Assembly (NCBI GenBank): GCA_900758475.1
Contig: CAAERQ010000008.1
Coordinates: 1-31,184, forward strand
Source of the DNA: an uncultured Collinsella sp.
GTDB lineage: Bacteria; Actinomycetota; Coriobacteriia; Coriobacteriales; Coriobacteriaceae
Direction: 5' to 3'
Length of the DNA stretch: 31,184 bases
Position numbers and translations under genes: made by a program. Of the stretch, positions 15,582 through 22,916 are shown piece after piece; the first letter of the stretch is position 1; each line of letters begins with the position of its first letter. A model generated the notes under the pieces. It saw only the letters and a list, made by a program, of their open reading frames with translations, ran no database searches and was not told where the DNA came from.

Positions 15582-15666
15582 GGGGGCGTGGCGGAATTGG
15601 CATACGCAGGAGACTTAAAATCTCTCGCCGCAAGGATTGTGGGTTCGAGTCCCACCGCCCCTACCA
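15582..15666 (+). tRNA. tRNA-Leu (anticodon UAA)
   Basis: An 85-nt tRNA including an encoded CCA end (15664-15666). Acceptor GGGGGCG pairs with CGCCCCT (first pair G-U), and the T arm is GTGGG-TTCGAGT-CCCAC. The anticodon loop CTTAAAA lies within a GGAGA/TCTCT stem, giving UAA. The long variable arm between TCTCT and GTGGG is typical of class II tRNAs such as tRNA-Leu. Confidence 0.96.
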
Positions 15667-15735
15667 TGTATTGTTTACGAGCCCGTGTCCCTTTGGGATG
15701 CGGGCTCGTTTCTTTTGAACGCCGGTGGGGCTCGA
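15649..15735 (+). repeat. Direct repeat, copy 1: tRNA 3' end plus terminator
   Basis: The last 18 bp of the tRNA-Leu gene with the following T (GTCCCACCGCCCCTACCAT, 15649-15667), the terminator hairpin and the sequence GAACGCCGGTGGGGCTC recur exactly 196 bp downstream. Confidence 0.85.
15677..15716 (+). terminator. Terminator of tRNA-Leu
   Basis: ACGAGCCCG (15677-15685) pairs with CGGGCTCGT (15701-15709), with an inner TCCC/GGGA pairing and the tail TTTCTTTT. It is placed 10 bp after the tRNA 3' end. Confidence 0.92.
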
Positions 15736-15844
15736 ACCCGCGAGGGGGCGAGCGTCAAGCGGACGCGCAGCGTCCGCAGCGAGCCGGCGAGGGCGTCGGC
15801 AGGCGGCCGAAGCCGGTGCGGATTTGCGCAGCAAATACGCGGAC

Positions 15845-15931
15845 GTCCCACCGCCCCTACCATTTGGCTTTTACGAGCCCGTGTCCCCCAGGGATGCGGG
15901 CTCGTTTCTTTTGGACGCCGGTGAGGCTCTA
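15845..15931 (+). repeat. Direct repeat, copy 2: duplicated tRNA 3' end plus terminator
   Basis: A second GTCCCACCGCCCCTACCAT (15845-15863) is followed by a second terminator, whose stem ACGAGCCCG/CGGGCTCGT lies at 15873-15881 and 15897-15905. After it comes GGACGCCGGTGAGGCTC. No tRNA 5' part precedes this copy; the GC-rich sequence between copies (15735-15844) has no recognisable gene. It may be a tandem duplication with decay, or an att-like remnant of an element that used this tRNA. Confidence 0.8.
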
Positions 15932-15998
15932 AGTTGCGGTGGAATAGATCCTGTTTATATCGTTTACCAGCTTATTTAGGAACTATTTCACCGCAACT
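15932..15998. repeat. Fold-back repeat, 16-bp arms
   Basis: AGTTGCGGTGGAATAG (15932-15947) and CTATTTCACCGCAACT (15983-15998) pair over 16 bp with one G-U. A shorter TCCT/AGGA pairing lies inside the 35-nt interior. It is AT-rich in the middle, unlike its surroundings, and sits 13 bp past the 3' end of ppx. It may act as that gene's 3' hairpin. Confidence 0.75.
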
Positions 15999-16011
15999 CA
16001 GAGAAGGATGG

Positions 16012-17013
16012 TTAAAGGGCGCTCAGGCTCGGGGTCCAGCCGATGGTGGGGATGGCGCCGTCGAGGGTCTCGTTGATGGTGGCGGCCATGCCGGCGAGTA
16101 AGCTGTTCTCGCTTACAGTGAGCGTCTTGTAGCCGCCGGCACGCATGAGCTCGCGAATTACCACGGCGCCAGCCAAGATCACGCCCGCGCGTTTGGGCTG
16201 CACACCCGGTAGCGCGGCGATGCTGTCCGCGTCCAGCGTGGACATGCGCTCGATAGCGGCCGAGACCCGCTCCAGCGAAAGCTCGCGCAGGTGCACGAAG
16301 CTCGAATCATACGGCTCCAGCTCGTGGACCAGAGCCACCAGCGTAGTCACCGTGCCGCCCACTGCGACCAAGCGTTCGGCGCGCTCAAAGTCGACAGGCA
16401 GACTCTCAAAGTAGCCCGCAAACTGCTCGTTTGCCCATGCGGCAGCGGCAGCAAGCTCGCCGTCCGCAGGCGGCAGCGCCGAGAAAAACCGCTCCGTCAC
16501 ACGGCGGCAGCCAATGTCCAGCGAGCGCGTCCCTTCTAGCGCAAAGACGCCACGCTCCGGCGCATAGACGCCCGTCGCGAGCTCCGTGGATCCGCCACCC
16601 GAATCGGCAACAATAATGCGCTCGCCGGCAAAGTCGTGCGCCACGCCAAAAAACGTCAGGCGTGCCTCGACCTCGCCCGGAATCACCTGCGGTTCGAGCC
16701 CCAGCTCACGCAGGCCGTCCAGCAGCAGGGCGGCATTGGACGCATCGCGCGCGGCGCTCGTGCACGTGGTGCAGATGCACACGGCCCCAAAGGCACGGGC
16801 CTCGTCCACAAACATCCGGCACGCAGCGAGCACGCGCTCGACAGCCGCCTCGCAAAAGCGACCTGTCGCGTCGACGCCCTCACCCAGATCGGTAATCTCG
16901 GTATGCTTGGACGATTCCACGATCGCCCCGCCCTCGACCTGGGCCAACACCAGTCGCGACGACACCGTTCCCAGGTCGATCGCGGCTACCTTATAGCGTT
17001 TGCAATCTGCCAT
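16012..17013 (-). CDS. Ppx/GppA family phosphatase
   Basis: Enzyme of the actin-like ATPase fold that removes phosphate from polyphosphate or from pppGpp. The 333 residues contain the phosphate-1 motif AAIDLGTVSSRLVLA (~10-24), the phosphate-2 motif VADSGGGSTEL (~146-156) and the adenosine-region strand RLVAVGGTVTTLVAL (~237-250). This is the short two-domain form (about 300-330 residues) typical of actinobacteria, without the C-terminal HD domain of E. coli Ppx. The ribosome site GGAGGGGAG is strong. It lies 20 bp after the divIC-like gene and is probably co-transcribed with it, an arrangement common in actinobacteria. Sequence alone cannot tell Ppx from GppA. Confidence 0.92.
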   Translation of the reverse strand: MADCKRYKVAAIDLGTVSSRLVLAQVEGGAIVESSKHTEITDLGEGVDATGRFCEAAVERVLAACRMFVDEARAFGAVCICTTCTSAARDASNAALLLDGLRELGLEPQVIPGEVEARLTFFGVAHDFAGERIIVADSGGGSTELATGVYAPERGVFALEGTRSLDIGCRRVTERFFSALPPADGELAAAAAWANEQFAGYFESLPVDFERAERLVAVGGTVTTLVALVHELEPYDSSFVHLRELSLERVSAAIERMSTLDADSIAALPGVQPKRAGVILAGAVVIRELMRAGGYKTLTVSENSLLAGMAATINETLDGAIPTIGWTPSLSAL

Positions 17014-17033
17014 TGCAGGCTCCCCTCCGGGCG

Positions 17034-17795
17034 CTATTTGCCGTTGGACACGACCGTCTGGCCCTCGACACCGTTAAACCCAAACAGCATGTCGAGCGCC
17101 TGGATGTACCACGGGGCGTCCTTACCGACTTCTTCGATTTCCTTGGCAACTTCGCTGGCCTTCTTGGCGTTCGACGACTTCTTGCTCGAAGACGAATCCG
17201 AATCGTCGTCCAGGCCCTGCACTTCAATCCTCTTCTCGTCGGGCATCACCAGGCCCAAGTCCTCGGATGCCGCGTCCTTGATACCCTCCTCCGAGAGCAG
17301 CTTGTCGACGCTTTTTTGCAGCTCATCATTGTATTGCTGACGAATCTCGACCTGCTTGGCCAAGATATCGCTCGAACGCTTTGCCACATACAGGTCGCGC
17401 ACGGGGAAATACAGGCTCACGAGCACCAGGGCAACGACAATGCCGATGAATAGCCCTCGCTGGGGACCGTGGGTAAAGTCGTAGATTGCCTTGATCACCG
17501 CGTTGTCGTTGGCGTAGTGCATAAAGTCCGAACCCGAAAGACGGCTTGAGGGACGGCGCGGCTTGTCGGACGCCTGGGTCGAAGGGCGCGACGCATGCGC
17601 GGAACGCGATGGGCGCACCGGACTATCCGAGGAACTATTTGGCTGAACATTGGGATGCGAAGTCGCCGGCGAGCTATACCTGGAGCGATCAGCACCAGCA
17701 TAACCAGACCCGCCAAGCTGCGCGGTACGCGCACGACGAGGCGACGGCTCACGCGAACCGGCGGAATAGTACCTGTTATTGTAAATCTGATCCAT
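17034..17795 (-). CDS. FtsB/DivIC family septum formation protein
   Basis: Bitopic cell-division protein of 253 residues starting at the ATG at 17793-17795 (AAGGCG upstream). The first ~95 residues are a disordered, Ser/Pro/Arg-rich cytoplasmic tail. One membrane helix (about 113-131, LFIGIVVALVLVSLYF) is followed by a coiled coil (about 138-175, AKQVEIRQQYNDELQKSVD). After it come a short FtsB-like LSEEGIKDAASEDLGLVMP region and an acidic, Ser-rich C-terminal tail. The order disordered tail, helix, coiled coil is typical of actinobacterial DivIC/FtsB, which with FtsL and FtsQ activates septal wall synthesis. The two low-complexity tails make it longer than the ~100-residue E. coli FtsB. Confidence 0.87.
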   Translation of the reverse strand: MDQIYNNRYYSAGSREPSPRRARTAQLGGSGYAGADRSRYSSPATSHPNVQPNSSSDSPVRPSRSAHASRPSTQASDKPRRPSSRLSGSDFMHYANDNAVIKAIYDFTHGPQRGLFIGIVVALVLVSLYFPVRDLYVAKRSSDILAKQVEIRQQYNDELQKSVDKLLSEEGIKDAASEDLGLVMPDEKRIEVQGLDDDSDSSSSKKSSNAKKASEVAKEIEEVGKDAPWYIQALDMLFGFNGVEGQTVVSNGK

Positions 17796-17838
17796 GTGCG
17801 CCTTGTGCGGTTGAGGTTTGTTTGCGCTAAGTCCTTTA

Positions 17839-17847
17839 GTTATAGCA
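17839..17847 (-). promoter_or_regulatory. Extended -10 promoter of the divIC-ppx operon
   Basis: Minus-strand TGC-TATAAC is an extended -10 box, 43 nt before the divIC-like ATG. No clear -35 is needed for this class. Confidence 0.6.
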
Positions 17848-17885
17848 CGAGCGCGCGCAACGCCTTCGGCGGCCCTTGCTCGACA

Positions 17886-17919
17886 TAAAAAAGGCGCTGA
17901 GCCATATGGCCCAGCGCCC
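17886..17919 (-). terminator. Terminator of eno
   Basis: On the minus strand GGGCGCTG-G-GCC pairs with GGC-T-CAGCGCC around an ATAT loop and is followed by TTTTTT. It lies about 75 bp past the eno stop codon. Confidence 0.93.
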
Positions 17920-17991
17920 AATGGTGCTCAACAGTGCCCGGCGGAAGCGAGGCGAATCCGAGTCAGCCCCGCCCCCGCGAGCACCACTTGT

Positions 17992-19281
17992 TTAGCGAAT
18001 GTTGTAGAACGCGGTCTTGCCGGCGTAGCGCGCGCTGCCCTCGAGCTCGTCCTCGATACGGATGAGCTGGTTGTATTTGGCAATACGGTCGCTGCGGCAC
18101 GGGGCGCCCGACTTAATCTGGCCGGCGTTGACGCCCACGACCAGGTCGGCAATCGTGGAGTCCTCGGTCTCGCCAGAACGGTGGCTCACGATGCAAGCGT
18201 AGCCGGCCTCCTTGGCGGTTTCGATGGCCTCGAGCGACTCGGTGAGCGTGCCGATCTGGTTGACCTTGACCAGAATCGCGTTGGCAGCGCCCAGTTCGAT
18301 ACCCTTCTTGAGGCGCTCGGTGTTGGTGACGAACAGGTCGTCGCCCACCAGCTGCACCTTGTTGCCAATGCGACGGGTGAGCTCGACCCAGCCGTCCCAG
18401 TCCTCCTCGGCCATGCCGTCCTCGATGGAGATGATGGGGTAGGTGTCGACGAGCTTCTCCCAGTAATCGACCATCTGGGCGCTCGTGTACTCCACGCCCT
18501 CGCCCTTGAGCTCGTACATGCCGGTCTCGGCGTTGTAGAACTCGGTGGACGCCGGGTCCATGGCGTACATGAAGTCGACGCCGGGCTTAAAGCCAGCCTT
18601 CTCGACGGCCTTGGTAATGTACTCGAACGGTTCGGCATTGGTTTTGAGGTTGGGCGCGAAACCGCCCTCGTCGCCCACGCCGCCGCCCAGGCCGGCCTCG
18701 TGCAGCACGCCCTTGAGAGTGTGATAGACCTCGGCGCACCAGCGCAGGCCCTCGGCAAAGCTCGGGGCGCCCACCGGCATGATCATGAACTCCTGGAAGT
18801 CGACGTTATTGTCGGCATGCACGCCGCCGTTGAGGATGTTCATCATGGGCGTGGGCAGCAGGTGGGCGTTGACGCCACCCAGGTACTGGTACAGCGACAG
18901 GCCCGCCGACTCGGCAGCGGCGCGGGCAACGGCCAGCGATACGCCCAGAATAGCGTTGGCGCCGAGCTTGGTCTTGTTGGGCGTACCGTCGGCGGCAATC
19001 AGCGCGGCGTCAATGGCACGCTGATCGAAGGCATCGAGGCCCACGACGGCGTTGGCACACTCGTTGTTGACGTGTTCGACGGCCTGCGAGACGCCCTTGC
19101 CCAGGTAGCGGCCCTTGTCGCCGTCGCGCAGCTCGCAAGCTTCGAAAGCGCCGGTCGAAGCGCCCGAAGGCACCATCGCGCGACCGAAGCTGCCGTCCTC
19201 GAGCACGACCTCGACCTCTACGGTGGGGTTGCCGCGGCTGTCGAGCACCTCGCGACCGTAGACATCCAAAATGTCACTCAT
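17992..19281 (-). CDS. eno: Enolase
   Basis: Glycolytic enzyme converting 2-phosphoglycerate to phosphoenolpyruvate. The 429 residues align end to end with the family. The N-terminus is ILDVYGREVLDSRGNPTVEVEV, followed by GASTGAFEACELRDGD and the GGVHADNNVDFQEFMIMP segment (usually GGxHAxNxxDxQEFMI). The metal ligands lie in YAMDPASTEF, SIEDGMAEEDW and VGDDLFVTN. The catalytic Lys is in AILVKVNQIGTLTE, followed by CIVSHRSGETEDSTIADLVV. A GAGGGAG ribosome site precedes the ATG. The gene is monocistronic: it has its own promoter region, bracketed by a repeated motif, and a strong terminator. Confidence 0.98.
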   Translation of the reverse strand: MSDILDVYGREVLDSRGNPTVEVEVVLEDGSFGRAMVPSGASTGAFEACELRDGDKGRYLGKGVSQAVEHVNNECANAVVGLDAFDQRAIDAALIAADGTPNKTKLGANAILGVSLAVARAAAESAGLSLYQYLGGVNAHLLPTPMMNILNGGVHADNNVDFQEFMIMPVGAPSFAEGLRWCAEVYHTLKGVLHEAGLGGGVGDEGGFAPNLKTNAEPFEYITKAVEKAGFKPGVDFMYAMDPASTEFYNAETGMYELKGEGVEYTSAQMVDYWEKLVDTYPIISIEDGMAEEDWDGWVELTRRIGNKVQLVGDDLFVTNTERLKKGIELGAANAILVKVNQIGTLTESLEAIETAKEAGYACIVSHRSGETEDSTIADLVVGVNAGQIKSGAPCRSDRIAKYNQLIRIEDELEGSARYAGKTAFYNIR

Positions 19282-19355
19282 GTTGTCTCCCTCTCACTTG
19301 GAAACGGGTTGAATGCTTGGCGACCGGCCGACCGTGCACCGTCGGTGCGCCTCTG

Positions 19356-19400
19356 TAAGTTAGCCATGTCGCACTTTTTGCATTATGCCCTAAGTTAGCC
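19356..19400 (-). promoter_or_regulatory. eno promoter bracketed by a 10-bp direct repeat
   Basis: A -10-like CATAAT (minus strand, 19382-19387) lies about 100 nt upstream of eno. TAAGTTAGCC occurs at 19391-19400, just upstream of the -10, and again at 19356-19365, inside the transcribed leader; the starts are 35 bp apart. Two identical sites on either side of the start point would suit a repressor that loops or roadblocks. The factor is unknown. Confidence 0.4.
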
Positions 19401-19421
19401 GAGGGATACACTTGTTTTTCG

Positions 19422-19467
19422 AAAAAATTAGCGGGAACGATGAGGCATGTCAGCCCGTCGTCCCCGC
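19422..19467 (-). terminator. Terminator of the larC-yfcE-mazG operon
   Basis: On the minus strand GCGGG-G-ACGA pairs with TCGT-T-CCCGC around a 17-nt loop and is followed by TAATTTTTT. It lies 5 bp past the mazG stop codon. Confidence 0.82.
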
Positions 19468-19471
19468 AGTC

Positions 19472-20332
19472 TTACTCCTCTGCCTTTGCGGCATCCCAGA
19501 GATCATTGAGGCCGTGGGTCGAAAGCTCAGCCAGATCCACATGGGCGTTGGCCGCCATCTGCTCCATCGCAGCCCAGCGACGGCGGAACTTGGCCGTGCT
19601 CGCGCGCAGAGCGCTCTCGGCGTCGATTCCCTCCTTGCGCGCAACGTTGACCAAGGCAAAGAGCAGGTCGCCAAACTCCATCTCGCGCTCGGGCGAGCCG
19701 GGCTCCTCGGCCTCAAACTCGGCACGCTCCTCGGCGACCTCGTCCCACACATCCTGGACCGTCTCCCACTCAAAGCCCACGGCAGCCGCCTTGCGCGACA
19801 CCTTCTGAGCCTGCATCAGCGCAGGCAGATGTGTGGGCACGCCGTCGAGCAGGCCCTCGGGCGCAGCCTCGCCTGCTGCCACGGCCTTGTCCTTGGCGGC
19901 CTTCTCGGCAAGCTTGACCTCGTCCCAGATCTTGAGCACCTCGTCGGAGTTATCGGCATCCGCATCGCCAAACACATGCGGGTGGCGGCGGATGAGCTTG
20001 GCGTCGATATCGCGTGCCACATCGGCCAGCGTAAACTCACCGGCGTCCGCCGCAATCTGCGCATGCAGCACCACCTGCATGAGCACGTCGCCGAGCTCCT
20101 CGCGCAGATGTGCCACGTCGTCCGCCTCGATGCAGTCGAGCGCCTCGTAGGCCTCCTCGATCATGTTCTTGCCGATGCTCTGATGCGTCTGCTCGCGGTC
20201 CCACGGGCAGCCATCGGGCTGACGCAAACGCCAGATGGTCTGCACCAGATGCTGCAGCTCGGCCGACGCGTCGACCAGCGTGGACAGATCGCGCGAGCCC
20301 TCGGCATTTTGCTGAACCATGTGCTGCGCCAT
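19472..20332 (-). CDS. mazG: Nucleoside triphosphate pyrophosphohydrolase MazG
   Basis: House-cleaning enzyme that hydrolyses (d)NTPs to monophosphates and pyrophosphate. The ATG at 20330-20332 is preceded by GGAGGAGG. The first MazG domain contains LRQPDGCPWDREQTHQS and the EEAYE...REELGDVLMQVVLHAQ metal-binding pattern. The second contains EWETVQDVWDEVAEERAEFE and FGDLLFALVNVAR. The two-domain layout and 286 residues fit MazG (E. coli about 263). It begins 2 nt after the YfcE gene, so the two are translationally coupled. Confidence 0.95.
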   Translation of the reverse strand: MAQHMVQQNAEGSRDLSTLVDASAELQHLVQTIWRLRQPDGCPWDREQTHQSIGKNMIEEAYEALDCIEADDVAHLREELGDVLMQVVLHAQIAADAGEFTLADVARDIDAKLIRRHPHVFGDADADNSDEVLKIWDEVKLAEKAAKDKAVAAGEAAPEGLLDGVPTHLPALMQAQKVSRKAAAVGFEWETVQDVWDEVAEERAEFEAEEPGSPEREMEFGDLLFALVNVARKEGIDAESALRASTAKFRRRWAAMEQMAANAHVDLAELSTHGLNDLWDAAKAEE

Positions 20333-20334
20333 GG

Positions 20335-20883
20335 TTATTCCTCCTCCAGGATCACGTGACGGAACGCACCGCCCTCGTAGATGCCGTAGCTGTGCGTACC
20401 GTCCTTGGGAATGCTCAGGCTGCCGGGATTGAAGAGCCACAGGCCCGGGTGCGCCTCGCTCGCCTCGTTAACCTTGATGTGCGTGTGGCCGTAGACGAGC
20501 GCGGAGCCCTCGGGCAGCGCGGGCGCGTGGTCGACGCTGTTATGCATGCCGGCGCCAAAGACGTGGCCGTGCGTCAGGAACAGTTCGCGGCCGGTCTCGT
20601 CAAACAGGGTGGCGTAGTCGGCCATGACAGGGAAGTCGAGCACCATCTGGTCGACCTCGGCGTCGCAGTTGCCGCGCACCGCGATGATGCGGTCGGCCAG
20701 GGCGTTGAGCAGCGGAATCACACGCTTGGGGGCGTAGTCGCGCGGCAGGTCGTTGCGCGGGCCGTGGTAGAGCAGGTCGCCCAGCAGGACGATGCGGTCG
20801 GGCTGCTCGGATTCGATGGCGGCGCAGAGGCGCTCGGTCCAGTATGCCGAGCCGTGGATGTCGGAGGCGAGGAGGTATTTCAT
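20335..20883 (-). CDS. YfcE/MJ0936-type phosphodiesterase
   Basis: Small metallophosphoesterase of 182 residues. All metal-binding motifs are present in order: DIHG (8-11), GDLLYHG, GNCD, LTHGH and YGHTH. The spacing matches E. coli YfcE, which cleaves phosphodiesters in a Mn-dependent way; its natural substrate is unclear. The ribosome site is AAAGGA. The gene sits between the LarC-domain gene (57 bp upstream) and mazG (2 bp downstream), forming a three-gene operon with two members likely involved in nucleotide clean-up. Confidence 0.92.
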   Translation of the reverse strand: MKYLLASDIHGSAYWTERLCAAIESEQPDRIVLLGDLLYHGPRNDLPRDYAPKRVIPLLNALADRIIAVRGNCDAEVDQMVLDFPVMADYATLFDETGRELFLTHGHVFGAGMHNSVDHAPALPEGSALVYGHTHIKVNEASEAHPGLWLFNPGSLSIPKDGTHSYGIYEGGAFRHVILEEE

Positions 20884-20940
20884 GGGGGATCCTTTCGGGG
20901 TGGGGCTGATGGGGCTGGGCGTGGCGTGCCACCGGCCGCG

Positions 20941-21426
20941 TTACTCAAATCGCAGCGCCGCGGCTTGTGCCGTATGCATCACGCGCTGGAGCGGTACGTT
21001 ATGCTCGCGGGCGAGACGGGCGCAGTCCTCGTACTCGGGCGCTGCACGCTCGCTGCCGTCGGGCAGAGTCGCCACCTTAACGGATACCTCGCCCCAAGGC
21101 GTTGTTACGCGCTCAAAGCGGCGTGGCAGGCAAACGCGCTCCATAACTTGACGGCGGATGCCATTGGTCGTGGTTTCCAAAAAGATAATCGTCTGCAGGC
21201 GCTCGATATCCTCGTGGGTACAGATTACCTGCAGCTGCCAGCCGGGGCGGCCTTTCTTGCAATAGAGGGGCAGCCAATGCACCTCGCGCGCACCGGCCTC
21301 GCGCAGGCGGTCGGCGGCGTAGGCGAGCACCTCAGGCGACGCGTCGTCGATGTCGCACTCCAGCTTGACGATGGTCTCGGGCGCATCGGTCTCGCGGGAC
21401 AGCGGAGATTTGCTATCGCATGGCAT
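20941..21426 (-). CDS. Stand-alone LarC C-terminal domain protein
   Basis: A 161-residue protein matching only the C-terminal part (LarC2) of the nickel-pincer cofactor enzyme LarC. Visible family signatures are VKLECDIDDASPEVLAYAAD, AGAREVHWLPLYCKKGRPG, the ETTTNGIR block and TPWGEVSVKVA. In full-length LarC this domain binds CTP and Mn and works with the N-terminal half to insert nickel; no LarC1, LarB, LarE or lactate racemase gene lies in the window. The ATG at 21424-21426 has AAAGGAG 9 nt upstream. An in-frame ATG at 21465 lacks a ribosome site. The role alone is unknown; it may pair with LarC1 encoded elsewhere. Confidence 0.85.
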   Translation of the reverse strand: MPCDSKSPLSRETDAPETIVKLECDIDDASPEVLAYAADRLREAGAREVHWLPLYCKKGRPGWQLQVICTHEDIERLQTIIFLETTTNGIRRQVMERVCLPRRFERVTTPWGEVSVKVATLPDGSERAAPEYEDCARLAREHNVPLQRVMHTAQAAALRFE

Positions 21427-21534
21427 ACGGTCCGGCTCCTTTCCGCACGGGCTCGTTTTGTTCATCCAAACGCTAGCACATCGGACGTGGCACAGGCGTG
21501 ACTTTCGTCCGTCGCCGCCCTCGCTCCTAACCAA

Positions 21535-21594
21535 ACGTGTACATCAGCCTCCAAACATGTCATTTTTGCAGCTTTTGGAGGCTGACGTACACGT
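21535..21594. repeat. Inverted repeat with 20-bp arms
   Basis: ACGTGTACATCAGCCTCCAA (21535-21554) is complementary to 21575-21594 at 19 of 20 positions, around a 20-nt AT-rich spacer. It occupies the 285-bp divergent region between the LarC-domain gene and the PHP phosphatase. It may be a cruciform-forming operator or a fold-back element. Confidence 0.8.
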
Positions 21595-21711
21595 TTTGGA
21601 GCGGGGCCGCACCGCGCGCCCTTTCCAGTCGATTTCGGCCCCGGAGCGCTCGTCGCATCGGGGGCCGCCCCATTACAATGGAGCGGATTCGCTTGACGCA
21701 AAGGAGCCGCC

Positions 21712-22623
21712 ATGCCTGCTTGCCCGCTGGTCGATTGCCATACTCACACCTCGTTTTCGGACGGGCACGCCTCGTTTGAGGACAACGTTCGCGCCGCTGC
21801 TGCGGCCGGCTGCCGCGTTATGGTCTCGACTGACCACCTCACCCTGCCCGCCAGCATGGACGCCAACTGCGAAGTACAGGTTGTCGAGGGCGACCTGACG
21901 ACGCATCGTCTGGCATTTGAGGACGCCCGCAAGCTTGCCGCGCAGATTGCGCCGGAGCTCGAGCTTATCTATGGCTTTGAATGCGATTGGTACGAGGGCT
22001 GCGAGCCTTTGGTTGAGCGCTGGTCCCAGGGCGCCGTCGTACGTCTGGGCAGTGTGCATTGGATTGGCAACCCCGGCGATATTGCGGCAGGCGCTGCGGG
22101 CACGGAGGGAACGGAAAACGTCGCTCGCCCCGATACACCCGATTCCCTTTGCGGTTGGATCGACGACGACACCAACCTGCACGTTTGGGAAAACTTAGGC
22201 GTGCGCGGCGTGTGGGAGCGCTACGTCGACGACTGGTGCCGTGCCTGCGAAAGCTCACTCAACTTTGATGTAATGGCCCACCCCGACCTGGTCATGCGCT
22301 TTTCGAAGGAAGGCTTCGCGCCCGATTTTGACCCCGCGCCGTTTTGGGAGCAGATGGCCGAATGCGCCCACGATATGGGTCGCCGCGTTGAGGTCTCGAC
22401 CGCCGCGCCGCGCAAGGGCCTCGACGACTATTACCCCTCGACGGGGCTGTTGCGTTGCTTCGCCCACGCCGAGGTACCCATCACCTTTGGCTCGGACGCG
22501 CACCGCGCCTGCGATATTTGCTGGAACATCCGCGAGGCTCAGGCCCACGCCTACGACTGCGGCTATCGAACCTTCGATATCCCCCACCCCACCGGCGAAT
22601 GGGAACCCACACCCCTCGCCTAA
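21712..22623 (+). CDS. PHP-family histidinol-phosphatase
   Basis: Predicted to dephosphorylate histidinol phosphate to histidinol, the eighth step of histidine synthesis. PHP-domain metal motifs are clear: DCHTHTSFSDGH (residues 8-19), STDHL, VMAHPDLV and GSDAHR. At 303 residues it is somewhat longer than Bacillus HisJ (about 270). AAAGGAG precedes the ATG, and a -10-like TACAAT lies about 40 bp upstream. It faces the histidine operon tail-to-tail, and that operon lacks any other histidinol phosphatase (its hisB is monofunctional). Context and fold together support the HisJ/HisK role. Other PHP phosphatases look alike, so the substrate is inferred. Confidence 0.88.
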   Translation: MPACPLVDCHTHTSFSDGHASFEDNVRAAAAAGCRVMVSTDHLTLPASMDANCEVQVVEGDLTTHRLAFEDARKLAAQIAPELELIYGFECDWYEGCEPLVERWSQGAVVRLGSVHWIGNPGDIAAGAAGTEGTENVARPDTPDSLCGWIDDDTNLHVWENLGVRGVWERYVDDWCRACESSLNFDVMAHPDLVMRFSKEGFAPDFDPAPFWEQMAECAHDMGRRVEVSTAAPRKGLDDYYPSTGLLRCFAHAEVPITFGSDAHRACDICWNIREAQAHAYDCGYRTFDIPHPTGEWEPTPLA

Positions 22624-22700
22624 GACTAGTCATTGGGGACGTTCTTAAACGACTAGTCATTGGGGACACTCTTCACAAATGACCCCTTGGGGACGGAGGA
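22624..22700 (+). repeat. Family B repeat, copy 3 (two units plus a degenerate third)
   Basis: Units begin at 22626 and 22653 (GACTAGTCATTGGGGAC, then GTTCTT and ACTCTT). A degenerate third (GACCCCTTGGGGAC) starts near 22681. The array begins directly after the phosphatase stop codon and forms the left arm of the composite fold-back up to 22978. Confidence 0.9.
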
Positions 22701-22757
22701 AAACAGATCGTTTCGCTCGCCACCGACGCCCGTGCAACACCGCTCGCCAAAAAGAAC

Positions 22758-22893
22758 GCCCAATTACTACGATGGACCGCAAACCTCCGACCATCGGCTC
22801 AATGTGGAAAATAAAACCGCAGGTAGAAGCGTTGACGATTTGCTCAAAACCGCCGATTAGTCAGTAGGTTCAACTTCATCGTAGTAATTGGGC
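22758..22893. repeat. Fold-back with perfect 17-bp arms between hisE and the PHP gene
   Basis: GCCCAATTACTACGATG (22758-22774) and its exact complement (22877-22893) enclose about 100 bp. Further inward AACCT pairs with AGGTT and ATCGGC with GCCGAT. The interior includes AAAACCGCAGG, a motif shared with the loops of the family A elements. A 31-codon frame starts at the ATG overlapping the left arm, without a ribosome site. This element and its flanking family B arrays fill the 350-bp gap. Confidence 0.85.
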
Positions 22894-22916
22894 ATGTTAT
22901 TTGGCAGCGCCGGCAA

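Noticed and set aside
17818..19398. Long plus-strand frame opposite eno
   Set aside because: Antisense shadow of eno with no ribosome site; eno is certain on the other strand.
22772..22867. 31-codon frame inside the hisE/phosphatase fold-back
   Set aside because: The start codon is part of the repeat arm and there is no ribosome site; most likely chance.
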